Source of the DNA: Scybalocola_A sp900557175
Lineage (GTDB): Bacteria > Bacillota > Clostridia > Lachnospirales > Lachnospiraceae
DNA length: 11,857 nucleotides
Assembly: GCA_937890745.1 (NCBI GenBank)
Contig: CALADH010000074.1
Location: 1 to 11,857 of the forward strand
Direction: 5' to 3'
Each line of letters begins with the position of its first letter. Position 1 is the first letter of the stretch. Positions 1 through 7,137 of this stretch are shown piece by piece. The position numbers and the translations under genes are program-made. The notes below the pieces were generated by a model. That model saw only the letters and a program-made list of their open reading frames with translations, was not told the DNA's origin and did not search any database.

Positions 1-29
1 ACTGCTAATCCAACGAACCAATATCTTTT

Positions 30-47
30 TGAAAAATGATATTTTCA
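30..47. repeat. Inverted repeat TGAAAA-6-TTTTCA
   Basis: TGAAAA at 30-35 and TTTTCA at 42-47 form a perfect 6-bp inverted repeat around ATGATA. A second pair, AATATC (20-25) and GATATT (38-43), overlaps it. It lies about 110-130 nt into the predicted leftward transcript, so it could be a leader hairpin or a protein-binding site for the gene beyond the left edge. Its role is unknown. Confidence 0.3.
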
Positions 48-49
48 CC

Positions 50-72
50 AAGGGGGTAGTGCACCCTTTTTT
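50..72 (+). terminator. Weak terminator-like hairpin with T-run
   Basis: On the plus strand, 50-57 can pair with 63-70 (three G-C pairs, two G-U pairs and three A-T/U pairs) around the five-base loop AGTGC, and the right arm runs into six T (67-72). It could terminate a rightward gene lying off the left edge. The short stem and wobble pairs make this tentative. Read on the minus strand the same bases would form a small hairpin in the leftward leader. Confidence 0.25.
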
Positions 73-165
73 GGCTAGAAAAATAAATCAAAATTTTTTC
101 ATTTCACTATTGACATTTATTAGCTGGACTTTCCCTCAGAAAGCTGTCACCTTGTTTATATATTT

Positions 166-194
166 ACTATACCCTATTTTTTACTTTCTTTCAA
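166..194 (-). promoter_or_regulatory. Sigma-A promoter firing out of the left edge
   Basis: On the minus strand, TTGAAA (189-194) is followed by a 17-nt spacer and TATAGT (166-171). Each hexamer is one base from consensus and the spacing is ideal. Transcription would start near 159 and run leftwards, giving a leader of at least 159 nt before any start codon of a real gene. The promoter sits just beyond the hairpin that follows the sugar operon and beside an ATTTGC half-site at 201-206, so it probably belongs to the next minus-strand gene outside the window. Confidence 0.5.
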
Positions 195-237
195 ATATTG
201 ATTTGCAGAAAATATTCTTTTTGGGGGGGATAACACA

Positions 238-289
238 AATCACCGCAAATGATTTGCAGTTGTTTAACCATAAATCATTTGCGGTGATT
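238..289. terminator. Perfect 18-bp inverted repeat after the operon
   Basis: The arms at 238-255 and 272-289 are perfect 18-base reverse complements with a 16-nt loop. The repeat lies 15 nt after the regulator stop codon, where an operon terminator or a 3' mRNA-stabilising hairpin is expected. On the minus strand the second arm is followed by TGTGTTAT rather than a clean T-run, so it is not a textbook intrinsic terminator. The left arm contains a smaller near-palindrome (GCAAATGATTTGC, 245-257), so the DNA may also serve as a regulator-binding site. Confidence 0.5.
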
Positions 290-304
290 GACATTGATAC
301 TTTT

Positions 305-1168
305 TTAATACATTTTGTCTGTGATAGACTGCGATGTCTTTTGATTATTTTGATAGCTAATGTCATATGTCTTTCGGTAATATTCTGTGTATAATACCTC
401 CATTAAAAACAATTGACTCATGACTGCTGTTGTAGACCCTCCCTGAAGCGGACCTTCATTTGCCCCACAAAGCAGTACAACATCAGACTGACTGGCTAAC
501 GGGGACTTTGCAAATCTTGTCACGCCTGCAACATACGCCCCTGATTTTTTTGCCAGTTTTGCAATAAGCATAGAATCTTTTGTTGAGCCTGAATATGAAA
601 TTATAATAGCAACATCCCTTGGAGAAAGCATGGAAGCCTCCATTGTCTGCATATGTGAATCTGTGTAACAATAGACTTTATTAGACACTCTCAAAAACTT
701 ATTTGTTGTCATCATTGCCATAATCTGACTGGCACCGACACCAAAGAAAAATATTCGTTCGGCTGTAATCATTTTATCTAATAATGTATCCATCGCCTCA
801 AAATTAATCAGCTCGCTCGTTTCTCGTAAAACAGAAATATTAGAATTCAACAATTTTTGCGAAACAATCTCTAAAGAATCCTCCGGTTCTACATTGCCCG
901 AAATTCCTTCTATAATATTATACTTATTTTTATCCTGCGTACTTAAGGACAGTTGAATTTTGAACTCCTGATAGCCTTGAAGCTTCATCGTTTTACAAAA
1001 ACGGAATACCGTTGTTTCTCCCACTTCACAAGCATCTGCCAAATCATTAATTGACATCAATAATACTTCCGGAGCATGGTCAAATATAAAGTCCGCAACT
1101 TTCCTCTCTGATTTTGTAAATTTTTGATATGAAGCTCTTATTTGACAAAGAATATTGCCCGCTTGCAT
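305..1168 (-). CDS. RpiR-family sugar-phosphate-sensing regulator
   Basis: This 287-residue protein is a transcription factor of the RpiR family, which pairs an N-terminal helix-turn-helix domain with a C-terminal SIS domain that binds a phosphosugar. Residues 1-77 form the HTH domain (SINDLADACEVGETTVFRFC is the recognition region). Residues about 110-260 form the SIS domain, with the GVGAS and SYSGST loops typical of phosphosugar binding. Length is normal for the family. The ATG at 1168 has a good AGGAGG seven bases upstream. It is the last gene of the sugar operon, 22 nt after the kinase gene, so it is probably the local regulator, comparable to NanR-type RpiR proteins. From its position it likely senses ManNAc-6-P or GlcNAc-6-P; whether it represses or activates cannot be read from the sequence. 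Confidence 0.9.
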   Translation of the reverse strand: MQAGNILCQIRASYQKFTKSERKVADFIFDHAPEVLLMSINDLADACEVGETTVFRFCKTMKLQGYQEFKIQLSLSTQDKNKYNIIEGISGNVEPEDSLEIVSQKLLNSNISVLRETSELINFEAMDTLLDKMITAERIFFFGVGASQIMAMMTTNKFLRVSNKVYCYTDSHMQTMEASMLSPRDVAIIISYSGSTKDSMLIAKLAKKSGAYVAGVTRFAKSPLASQSDVVLLCGANEGPLQGGSTTAVMSQLFLMEVLYTEYYRKTYDISYQNNQKTSQSITDKMY

Positions 1169-1190
1169 ATTTCAACCTCCTCATGCACTT

Positions 1191-2069
1191 TTAATTATAC
1201 TTTTTATGAATCAAATATGCCATTCCCCAAAGCCCAGCCTTATTTTTTAAATCTGCTCTGCATATATGTACCTTTCTGAAACTCGGCATGATTCTCTGCA
1301 TCACACAATTTCGGACTTTATCAATCAAATAATCCTGTTCCATAATTCCTCCGCCTATTACAACACACTCGGGATTGAATATATGAATCAGACTTACAAG
1401 CCCATGACCAATTTCTTCAACCCATTCCTCCAGGATTTTCTGAACTCGCGGTTCTTCGATATTTTCAAACAACTGCCGCCCATTTATAATATGAGGAAAT
1501 ACCTTTTGTACTTTGGAAATAAGCGCCTTTGTCGATGCATAGTTTTCATAACAGCCACTGATTCTTGTATTACGGACAACCTCATCGCCATGAATAATCA
1601 TGCTGCCAAACTCTCCTGCCGACCCTGTAATCCCTCTAAATACTTCACCGTTAATGATTACAGCACCACCGACACCCGTTCCGTAAGTCAGGCATAAATA
1701 ATCTTTAATTCCCTTCGCTGCCCCGTAGCTGCCTTCGCCCAATGCTGCAGCATTCACATCATTTTCCACCACAACAGGCACACGAAATATTTCAAATATT
1801 ATTTTACCAAGCTCTGTTCCTGTATATCCAGGTAAATTCTCATTGGCATAGATAATCTTGCCCTTTTCAGAATCAACCTGCCCAGCCGTACTTATTCCAA
1901 TTGCATTACAAGGGCCCAACTGCTTAATTTGACGAATCACCCTATCAACAACTGCCTTTCCCCCATACTGTGCATATGTGCTTATTTCTGAAAAACAGGC
2001 CATCTGATTATTTTCTATCACAGCTGACTTAATTGTTGTCCCACCAATATCTAATACTATATATCTCAT
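1191..2069 (-). CDS. nanK: ROK-family sugar kinase, probable ManNAc kinase
   Basis: This 292-residue cytoplasmic kinase of the ROK family probably phosphorylates N-acetylmannosamine to ManNAc-6-phosphate with ATP. The N-terminal phosphate loop is DIGGTTIK (7-14), the catalytic aspartate is D104 in ENDVNAAA, and the GTGVGG adenosine/phosphate loop is at 130-135. The usual ROK zinc site (a histidine after GE-x-G, then CxCGxxGC) is missing: the sequence reads AGEFGS at 151-156, and only C173 and E175 remain of the later part. Zinc-less ROK kinases of this type are known in Firmicutes, so this need not mean loss of activity. The gene lies 38 nt after nanE. Its ATG at 2069 has only a weak purine stretch upstream, so it may depend on translation from the gene before it. 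The role as NanK rests on the neighbour nanE; other amino sugars are possible. Confidence 0.8.
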   Translation of the reverse strand: MRYIVLDIGGTTIKSAVIENNQMACFSEISTYAQYGGKAVVDRVIRQIKQLGPCNAIGISTAGQVDSEKGKIIYANENLPGYTGTELGKIIFEIFRVPVVVENDVNAAALGEGSYGAAKGIKDYLCLTYGTGVGGAVIINGEVFRGITGSAGEFGSMIIHGDEVVRNTRISGCYENYASTKALISKVQKVFPHIINGRQLFENIEEPRVQKILEEWVEEIGHGLVSLIHIFNPECVVIGGGIMEQDYLIDKVRNCVMQRIMPSFRKVHICRADLKNKAGLWGMAYLIHKKYN

Positions 2070-2107
2070 ATAAATCTCTATTGGCCTTTCTATAAATCAT
2101 TTTACCA

Positions 2108-2803
2108 TTAATTTCCATTTTTTTGTAGGACTGAAACAAATTTTTTTGTAATATCCATCGGTCTTGTAATTGCTGTTCCTACAACAGCAGCAAACGCACC
2201 TTTTTCCATGACTTTTTTCAGCTGCTCAGGCGTTGATATTCCGCCTTCTGCAATCACAGGTTTGCCTGTGACCTGCACAAGCTCACTCACCATATCATAA
2301 TTTGGCAATATTTCATTGCTTGTATAGGAGGTATACCCACTCATTGTTGTACCGATAATATCAAAACCCATTTTTGCCGCAGCGACACCTTCTTCAATCG
2401 TCGAACAATCTGCCATAAATAATTGATTTGGATATTTTCTTCGAACTTTTTGAAAGAACGACGCTAATGTTTCCCCAAACGGCCGTATTCTGTCAGTACT
2501 GTCGATAGCAATAATATCCGGTTGCACCGCCATTAATTCATCAACTTCAGCTATCGTCGGTGTAATATATATATCTGAATCCTGATAATCCCTTTTAATA
2601 ATTGCAATTACAGGCAATGAAACTTCTTCCTTAATTTTCTGTATATCCTCCACCGTATTGGCCCGAATTCCTACCGCACCGCCTCGCATCGCTGCCACAG
2701 CCATTCTCTGCATAACATATGAGCTATGAAGTGGTTCATTTTCTAAAGCCTGACAAGATACAATCAACCCTCCTTTTAATTTCGACAAAATTGCATTGTT
2801 CAT
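2108..2803 (-). CDS. nanE: ManNAc-6-phosphate 2-epimerase NanE
   Basis: NanE converts N-acetylmannosamine-6-phosphate to N-acetylglucosamine-6-phosphate, the step that feeds sialic acid carbon into amino-sugar metabolism. The 231 residues form a single TIM barrel of normal family length with nearly all family landmarks: GGLIVSCQAL (11-20), GIRAN (45-49), IIKRDYQDSDIYITPT (68-83) with the catalytic lysine K70, MADCST (130-135), GTTMSGYT (151-158), and VIAEGGISTPE (183-193) with the catalytic glutamate E186. This is the most secure functional marker of the operon. The ATG at 2803 is preceded by a G-rich TGGGGGA about seven bases upstream, an unusual but usable ribosome binding site. It lies 31 nt after the dehydrogenase gene. 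Confidence 0.95.
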   Translation of the reverse strand: MNNAILSKLKGGLIVSCQALENEPLHSSYVMQRMAVAAMRGGAVGIRANTVEDIQKIKEEVSLPVIAIIKRDYQDSDIYITPTIAEVDELMAVQPDIIAIDSTDRIRPFGETLASFFQKVRRKYPNQLFMADCSTIEEGVAAAKMGFDIIGTTMSGYTSYTSNEILPNYDMVSELVQVTGKPVIAEGGISTPEQLKKVMEKGAFAAVVGTAITRPMDITKKFVSVLQKNGN

Positions 2804-2834
2804 TTGCGTTCCCCCATTTCACACCCATATTTTA

Positions 2835-3917
2835 TTAAAGTACACAGGCAAATGCTTCATCTAATCTTTCCAGCTCATCCTTCTGTGTCATATTATTTTT
2901 CATAATGTTATACGCTTTTAATTTTTCTATAACTTCTTCCGTAGGCTCAACACCCAATTCCGAGATTTTAACCGGCATGTTCATATCCTTCATCATTTGT
3001 TTAATCCGTTCAAATTCTTCATCGGAATCGCCATTAAACTTCATCTGCATAAGCACACCCACTGCAACAATTTCTCCGTGAAGTGCTTTAGCCGATTCTT
3101 TTGGATAGTAATATCTTATACCGTCATACAAGCCATGCGCCACTGCCAACTGGTCAGAGCCACTGGAAAATCCGCTGACCATTGATGTAATAATAAGATT
3201 CACCAAAGTCAAATCTCTAAGTAAAGTTTCGTCTTTCGTCGGATTATTATAAATTTCAACACCGTATGTTGTCAGGAAATCATATATAAATCTTGAGTTT
3301 GAATAAGCCATATACTTATATATAGAAATATCAGGATAATTCATATTTTTATTTCCATTTACAATTTCCGGAAGCTTTGCAATAGAATCCATAATTCCTG
3401 AAGCAAAAAGACGCTTAGGCGAATTGCCGATAATTTCCGTATCCGCAATCAGAGAATCAACTTCCCCTTCTTTTGGTATAGAGCAATCATAACGTCCTTC
3501 TTCTTTCGTATATAAAATACACACTGCTGATGAGGCCGCACATGTAGCTACCGAGGTTGGAATTGTAATAATTGCATTTCCTGCAATATCCGCCGCTGCT
3601 TTAGAAAGGTCCATACATTTTCCGCCGCCGACAGCTACTATGACATCTATCCCTTGCTCTTTCATTCTAGCGCCAAGCCTTTTCGCAAAATCTAAAGAAT
3701 TAGGTTCGTCCATCAATACCCATTCTGACTCTATACCTTTTTCAGAAATATCTTTTTCAATTTTTTCCTTAATCATTGGTAAAGTCGTTTTTCCCCCAAT
3801 GACCAATGCTTTTTGTCCATACCTTAATATTTCTTCCGGAAGTTCTTTTATCACATTTTTTCCAAAAATAAATCTTCCAACACCTATTTTTAATAAAGAT
3901 AACTCATCTGCCATCAT
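2835..3917 (-). CDS. Glycerol-dehydrogenase-like metal-dependent dehydrogenase
   Basis: This 360-residue protein belongs to the iron/zinc-containing alcohol dehydrogenase superfamily and is closest in motif pattern to glycerol dehydrogenase and related polyol or sugar dehydrogenases. An N-terminal Rossmann-like domain carries GGGKCMDLSKA (97-107), which binds NAD(P), followed by the IPTSVAT loop (119-125). The C-terminal helical domain carries the three metal ligands expected for glycerol dehydrogenase: D177 in GIMDSIAK, H261 in AHGLYD and H280 in ALHGE. It therefore looks active. Two ATGs stand in tandem (3917 and 3914); AAAGGGG lies only four bases before the first and seven before the second, so the second may be the real start. 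It lies 15 nt after the permease gene and before nanE. Standard sialic acid breakdown has no such enzyme, so its substrate is unknown; oxidising or reducing a modified sugar before or after aldol cleavage is a guess. Confidence 0.85.
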   Translation of the reverse strand: MMADELSLLKIGVGRFIFGKNVIKELPEEILRYGQKALVIGGKTTLPMIKEKIEKDISEKGIESEWVLMDEPNSLDFAKRLGARMKEQGIDVIVAVGGGKCMDLSKAAADIAGNAIITIPTSVATCAASSAVCILYTKEEGRYDCSIPKEGEVDSLIADTEIIGNSPKRLFASGIMDSIAKLPEIVNGNKNMNYPDISIYKYMAYSNSRFIYDFLTTYGVEIYNNPTKDETLLRDLTLVNLIITSMVSGFSSGSDQLAVAHGLYDGIRYYYPKESAKALHGEIVAVGVLMQMKFNGDSDEEFERIKQMMKDMNMPVKISELGVEPTEEVIEKLKAYNIMKNNMTQKDELERLDEAFACVL

Positions 3918-3932
3918 GATACCCCTTTCATT

Positions 3933-4772
3933 TTACTTGCTGCTTCCTGAGGTCAACCCGCCAATTAAATACTTTTGAGCAAGTAAATAAATTAATATTG
4001 GCGGAATAATCGCAATTACTGTACCTGCCATAATCCAATTCCAAGGCGTTACAATATCAATCATTCTCGAAAGTCCTACTGTCATAGAAACCTTTCCCGG
4101 TGCTGATGTTAAAATCATCGGATATAGGTAAGCATCCCACCCAGTAAAAAATGATAATGCAAAAGCCGTTGTTAATGCCGGTAATGAAATCGGAAGAATA
4201 ATTTTAAATAAAGCTTTCACTCGCGTACAGCCATCAACTGCGGCCGCTTCCTCCAAAGATTTCGGAATACTGTCAAAAAATCCTTTCAATAACAAAATCG
4301 GATTAGCAATTGCCGAAGCTACCATCGCTATAATAACAATGATATATGTGTCATAAAGACCGGTCGAATTTGAAAGACCATATAACGGCGTTACAATAAC
4401 AATCTGCGGAATAACCTGTATTGCAACAATAATCATCATAAATGCCACTTTAAACTTGAATCTAAATCGTGATAATGCATAAGCTGCCAGTATTGAAATG
4501 ACAATCGTAAATAAACTTGTTCCCAGCGCATATACCACAGAAGCGGTCAAATATTCCCACATTGGTGTTTGTGTCGCTAAATCAACATAGTTTTGCCAAT
4601 AGGTATATTTCGGTATGAGCATTTTCTCACCAAGCTTTTCAAATGGTGTCAATGATGTCATTACCGCAACGTATATAGGAAGTATTGCTATAATTGACCA
4701 TGTGATGATAATCGCATATCTGACAATATAACTTCGTATTTTCTTTAGCTTTTTTCTTTTTTTCATACTCAT
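3933..4772 (-). CDS. CUT1 sugar ABC transporter permease (MalG-type)
   Basis: This is the second inner-membrane permease of the sugar ABC importer, of the MalG type (CUT1 family). The 279 residues carry about six membrane segments; the first is at about 18-38 after a strongly basic N-terminus. The EAA loop that contacts the ATPase is at about 174-193 (EEAAAVDG followed by ILP). The C-terminus after the last helix carries the QKYLIGGLTSG signature common to this subfamily (266-276). The start codon overlaps the stop of the upstream permease gene by four bases (ATGA), a sign of coupled translation, and AGGAGG lies seven bases upstream. A second ATG two codons in is less well spaced. Substrate cannot be told from the permease, but context points to a sialic acid or related amino sugar. 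Confidence 0.92.
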   Translation of the reverse strand: MSMKKRKKLKKIRSYIVRYAIIITWSIIAILPIYVAVMTSLTPFEKLGEKMLIPKYTYWQNYVDLATQTPMWEYLTASVVYALGTSLFTIVISILAAYALSRFRFKFKVAFMMIIVAIQVIPQIVIVTPLYGLSNSTGLYDTYIIVIIAMVASAIANPILLLKGFFDSIPKSLEEAAAVDGCTRVKALFKIILPISLPALTTAFALSFFTGWDAYLYPMILTSAPGKVSMTVGLSRMIDIVTPWNWIMAGTVIAIIPPILIYLLAQKYLIGGLTSGSSK

Positions 4773-5644
4773 GCGGCTTCCTCCTCTGCATTTTTCTTCA
4801 TAAGGAAGAATGCAATAATTGATACAAAGGCCATTGTAAATATAGCAATTGCTGCTGCACCACCCATATCTCCGTTTATAAATGCCTTTTTGTAGATTGT
4901 AATACTTAATAATTCTGTCACATTAAGTGGTCCACCACCTGTAATAACATACACAAGGTCAAAAATAGTAAATGACCATGCCATTAAAATTGTACCACTC
5001 ATAATCATAACCGGTTTTAGCAATGGCATTGTGATATAACAAAAATGTCTCCAGCCAATCGCACCGTCTAATTTTGCAGCTTCTTCTACTTCATACGGAA
5101 TTGTCTGAAGTGCTGATAAGAGGCTCATAACTAAGAACGGCACCCCTTTCCATATTCTGATAAAAATCACAGTTGCCAATGCCAAATCCGCACCTAAAAA
5201 GCTTATAGGCTGCTCAATTAACCCTAATTCCAATAAAATATTGTTTACAATTCCATTTGATGAATTTAAAACCCAACTCCACATCGTTCCGGCAAAAACA
5301 TGCGGAATTACCCAAGGAATAATAATAATCGTACGAAAAAAACTTCTTCCCGGAATTTTTTTATTTAAAGCCAATGCCAACGCTGTTCCGATAATAAATA
5401 TTCCTAAAATACCAAAAATCACCCATATGGCTGTCCTGCCCAACGTCTGGGCAAAACTTGCAGTAAACAAAAACTTATAATTGTTAAGACCGGCCCAGCC
5501 CTTGAAATTTCCGATTAAATCCACTTTAGCAAACGAGTAGCATATCAAATTTATTAATGGGATTCCTAAAATAGTTATTATTACAAACAGCGCAGGAATT
5601 AAAAATAAATAAGGCATCATCTTTCTTTTACTTTTTAATTTCAT
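4769..5644 (-). CDS. CUT1 sugar ABC transporter permease (MalF-type)
   Basis: This is the first membrane permease of the importer, of the MalF/UgpA type, 291 residues long. It begins with a short basic stretch, then a membrane helix at about 11-36 and about five more. The EAA loop is at about 187-207 (EEAAKLDG ... ITMPLL). It pairs with the next gene, which it overlaps by four bases, and follows the binding-protein gene by 49 nt. AAGGAGG precedes the ATG at 5644 by about ten bases. No ATP-binding subunit is encoded in this operon, so the transporter must use an ATPase encoded elsewhere; a shared MsmK/MsiK-type ATPase is the usual arrangement for CUT1 systems in Gram-positive bacteria. Confidence 0.92.
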   Translation of the reverse strand: MKLKSKRKMMPYLFLIPALFVIITILGIPLINLICYSFAKVDLIGNFKGWAGLNNYKFLFTASFAQTLGRTAIWVIFGILGIFIIGTALALALNKKIPGRSFFRTIIIIPWVIPHVFAGTMWSWVLNSSNGIVNNILLELGLIEQPISFLGADLALATVIFIRIWKGVPFLVMSLLSALQTIPYEVEEAAKLDGAIGWRHFCYITMPLLKPVMIMSGTILMAWSFTIFDLVYVITGGGPLNVTELLSITIYKKAFINGDMGGAAAIAIFTMAFVSIIAFFLMKKNAEEEAA

Positions 5645-5693
5645 TAATTATTTTCCTCCTTCTGTTTGCATGGCACGCTACAAAATATATGTA

Positions 5694-7028
5694 CTATTCG
5701 ACGTAATTTGCCTTGACTGTCTCAATCATATAATCAATCGCTTCTTCTGAAGTCATCGTGCGCGTTGCGGCTGCCTGAGCACCATCTGCAACTGCCTGCT
5801 CTATCATTGCAACATTTTTATCTTTAGGACGAGCTGCAACAGTCTGCTGCTGTTCAATCATTGCATCCCAATATTCACCCGAAAATTCTTCTTTATCTTT
5901 CTCAGATTCTAAAATCGGAAGCAATCCCCACATAGATGCATGTCGTGTCTGATTTTCTGATGACATCAAATGTTTAATAAGTTCCCATGCTTCTTCCTTA
6001 TTTTCACAGGCTTCAGGAATTGCCCATCCATCACAGCCCATAACCGGATGTGAACCTGCAGGTCCTTCAGGGAATAATGCTGTATTGAATTTACTTTCTT
6101 CACCTTTTTCTAATTCCGAAAGTAATTCCTTTACAGCCCACACACCATCAATATGCATTCCACATTCACCATCTCTAAACAAAGTTCTCAATGCAGCTGG
6201 ATTATATTCAATCGGATTTGCCTGTGTAATACCATAATCATTTGTAATTTCAGCCATTAAATCTAAAGCTTCTGCAAAACGCTTTTTGTTTTCTTCATTA
6301 TTTTCAAATGTAAAGCATTTATCTACATCATTCCAAATATCCTCGCCTGTATAGCTTGAATAAAAACTTTCAACAACATTAGCAAAATCTTCTTGAGACT
6401 TAATTCCCCAACCTAAACCCGGAATACCTGTTTTTTCTGTAATAGTCTTTGCATAGTCAACTAATTCCTCCATTGTTTTTGGCGGTGAATTAGGATCTAA
6501 GCCAGCCTGTTCAAAAATATCTTTGTTATACCATAGTCCAAAAGCACCTGTTGCTGACGGAATCCAGTACATCGCACCATCACCGGTTGTTGCTATATCC
6601 ACAACAGAAGGTGCTATTTCTTTTGACAGTGTCTCATCTGCTTTAAAAAGTTCTGACAAATCCATAAGATACCCTTCAGATACTAAATCCCATCCGTTGG
6701 CAATATTAATAAATGTGACATCCGGTAAATCCCCCTGTGCGCCAAGTAATTTCAATTTTGTCGTTGCTTCTGCCCATGCCATTGCATCAAAATTTACTTT
6801 TACATTAGGGTTATTTTTTTCAAAAGATTCTACAATAGGTTTAAAAATCGGCTCTGCCTTTGTTAAATCGCCCAATCTAAGCAGAGATAATTCAACCGAA
6901 TCCCCTGCATTTGCTTCTGTATTTGCACCTTCCGTGCTCTTGTCTTTATTGTCTGTTCCACCACCACAAGCTATTAACGATAATGCCATTACTAAACACA
7001 TAGCCCCCCCTGCTAATCTCTTTTTCAT
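5694..7028 (-). CDS. Extracellular sugar-binding lipoprotein of ABC importer
   Basis: This 444-residue lipoprotein is the solute-binding component of the CUT1 importer, anchored on the outside of the membrane. It begins with a lipoprotein signal peptide: basic KKR, a hydrophobic core and the lipobox LIAC with the lipid-modified cysteine at residue 21. A short polar linker (22-47) follows, rich in Asp, Glu, Asn and Gly. The rest has the layout of family 1 extracellular binding proteins: a domain ending in FKPIVESFEKNNPNVKVNFD, an IPSATGAFGLWYNKDIFEQAG segment, and Trp-rich central and C-terminal parts that usually stack on the sugar. Translation starts at 7028 with AGGAGG seven bases upstream. 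It is separated from the aldolase gene by a hairpin with a U-tract, which may set its expression apart. The ligand is inferred from neighbours as a sialic acid-like sugar. Confidence 0.92.
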   Translation of the reverse strand: MKKRLAGGAMCLVMALSLIACGGGTDNKDKSTEGANTEANAGDSVELSLLRLGDLTKAEPIFKPIVESFEKNNPNVKVNFDAMAWAEATTKLKLLGAQGDLPDVTFINIANGWDLVSEGYLMDLSELFKADETLSKEIAPSVVDIATTGDGAMYWIPSATGAFGLWYNKDIFEQAGLDPNSPPKTMEELVDYAKTITEKTGIPGLGWGIKSQEDFANVVESFYSSYTGEDIWNDVDKCFTFENNEENKKRFAEALDLMAEITNDYGITQANPIEYNPAALRTLFRDGECGMHIDGVWAVKELLSELEKGEESKFNTALFPEGPAGSHPVMGCDGWAIPEACENKEEAWELIKHLMSSENQTRHASMWGLLPILESEKDKEEFSGEYWDAMIEQQQTVAARPKDKNVAMIEQAVADGAQAAATRTMTSEEAIDYMIETVKANYVE

Positions 7029-7065
7029 AGTCTACCTCCTACATAACCTATACCTTCAACATCCT

Positions 7066-7126
7066 AAAAAAGCTTCAGCTTAAGCCGATTAATCTTATTA
7101 AAAGTTAATCCGATGCTTAAGCTGAA
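7066..7126 (-). terminator. Internal hairpin with U-tract (attenuator)
   Basis: On the minus strand the arms 7115-7126 and 7074-7085 pair perfectly (12 bp, TTCAGCTTAAGC). An inner 6-bp stem (7105-7110 with 7087-7092) extends it past a small bulge, around a 12-nt loop. The 3' arm runs through GC into six T (7066-7071), as in an intrinsic terminator. It lies in the 109-nt gap between the aldolase stop codon and the binding-protein gene. Since no promoter is visible between the hairpin and the next gene, it probably acts as a partial terminator or as an RNA-processing and stability element. Confidence 0.75.
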
Positions 7127-7137
7127 TGATTCAAAAT

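Larger units (their letters stand above)
1..304. other. AT-rich intergenic stretch, no supported gene
   Basis: This stretch lies downstream of the regulator gene that ends the sugar operon. No reading frame here looks like a protein: the one open frame on the plus strand (29-394) starts with TTG, has no ribosome binding site, gives a low-complexity Phe/Ile-rich product and runs antisense into the end of the regulator gene. What it does hold, listed separately, is a perfect inverted repeat (238-289), four ATTTGC half-sites, and a minus-strand promoter (166-194) pointing out of the left edge. A run of seven G (223-229) stands out in the otherwise AT-rich DNA. Confidence 0.7.

Noticed and set aside
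223..229. Run of seven G as a phase-variation tract
   Set aside because: It is striking in AT-rich DNA but lies outside any gene and outside the spacer of the nearby promoter, so no switching role can be supported.
288..310. TTGACA at 288-293 as a plus-strand promoter
   Set aside because: No acceptable -10 hexamer lies 16-18 nt downstream (the sequence there is around CATTTT), and no plus-strand gene follows.
29..394. Plus-strand open frame of 121 codons near the left edge
   Set aside because: It has a TTG start with no ribosome site, a low-complexity Phe/Ile-rich product, and it crosses the inverted repeat and the 3' end of the RpiR gene on the opposite strand.
6523..7083. Plus-strand open frame antisense to the binding-protein gene
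   Set aside because: It lies almost wholly inside a clear solute-binding protein gene on the other strand and its product shows no family features; it is a shadow frame.
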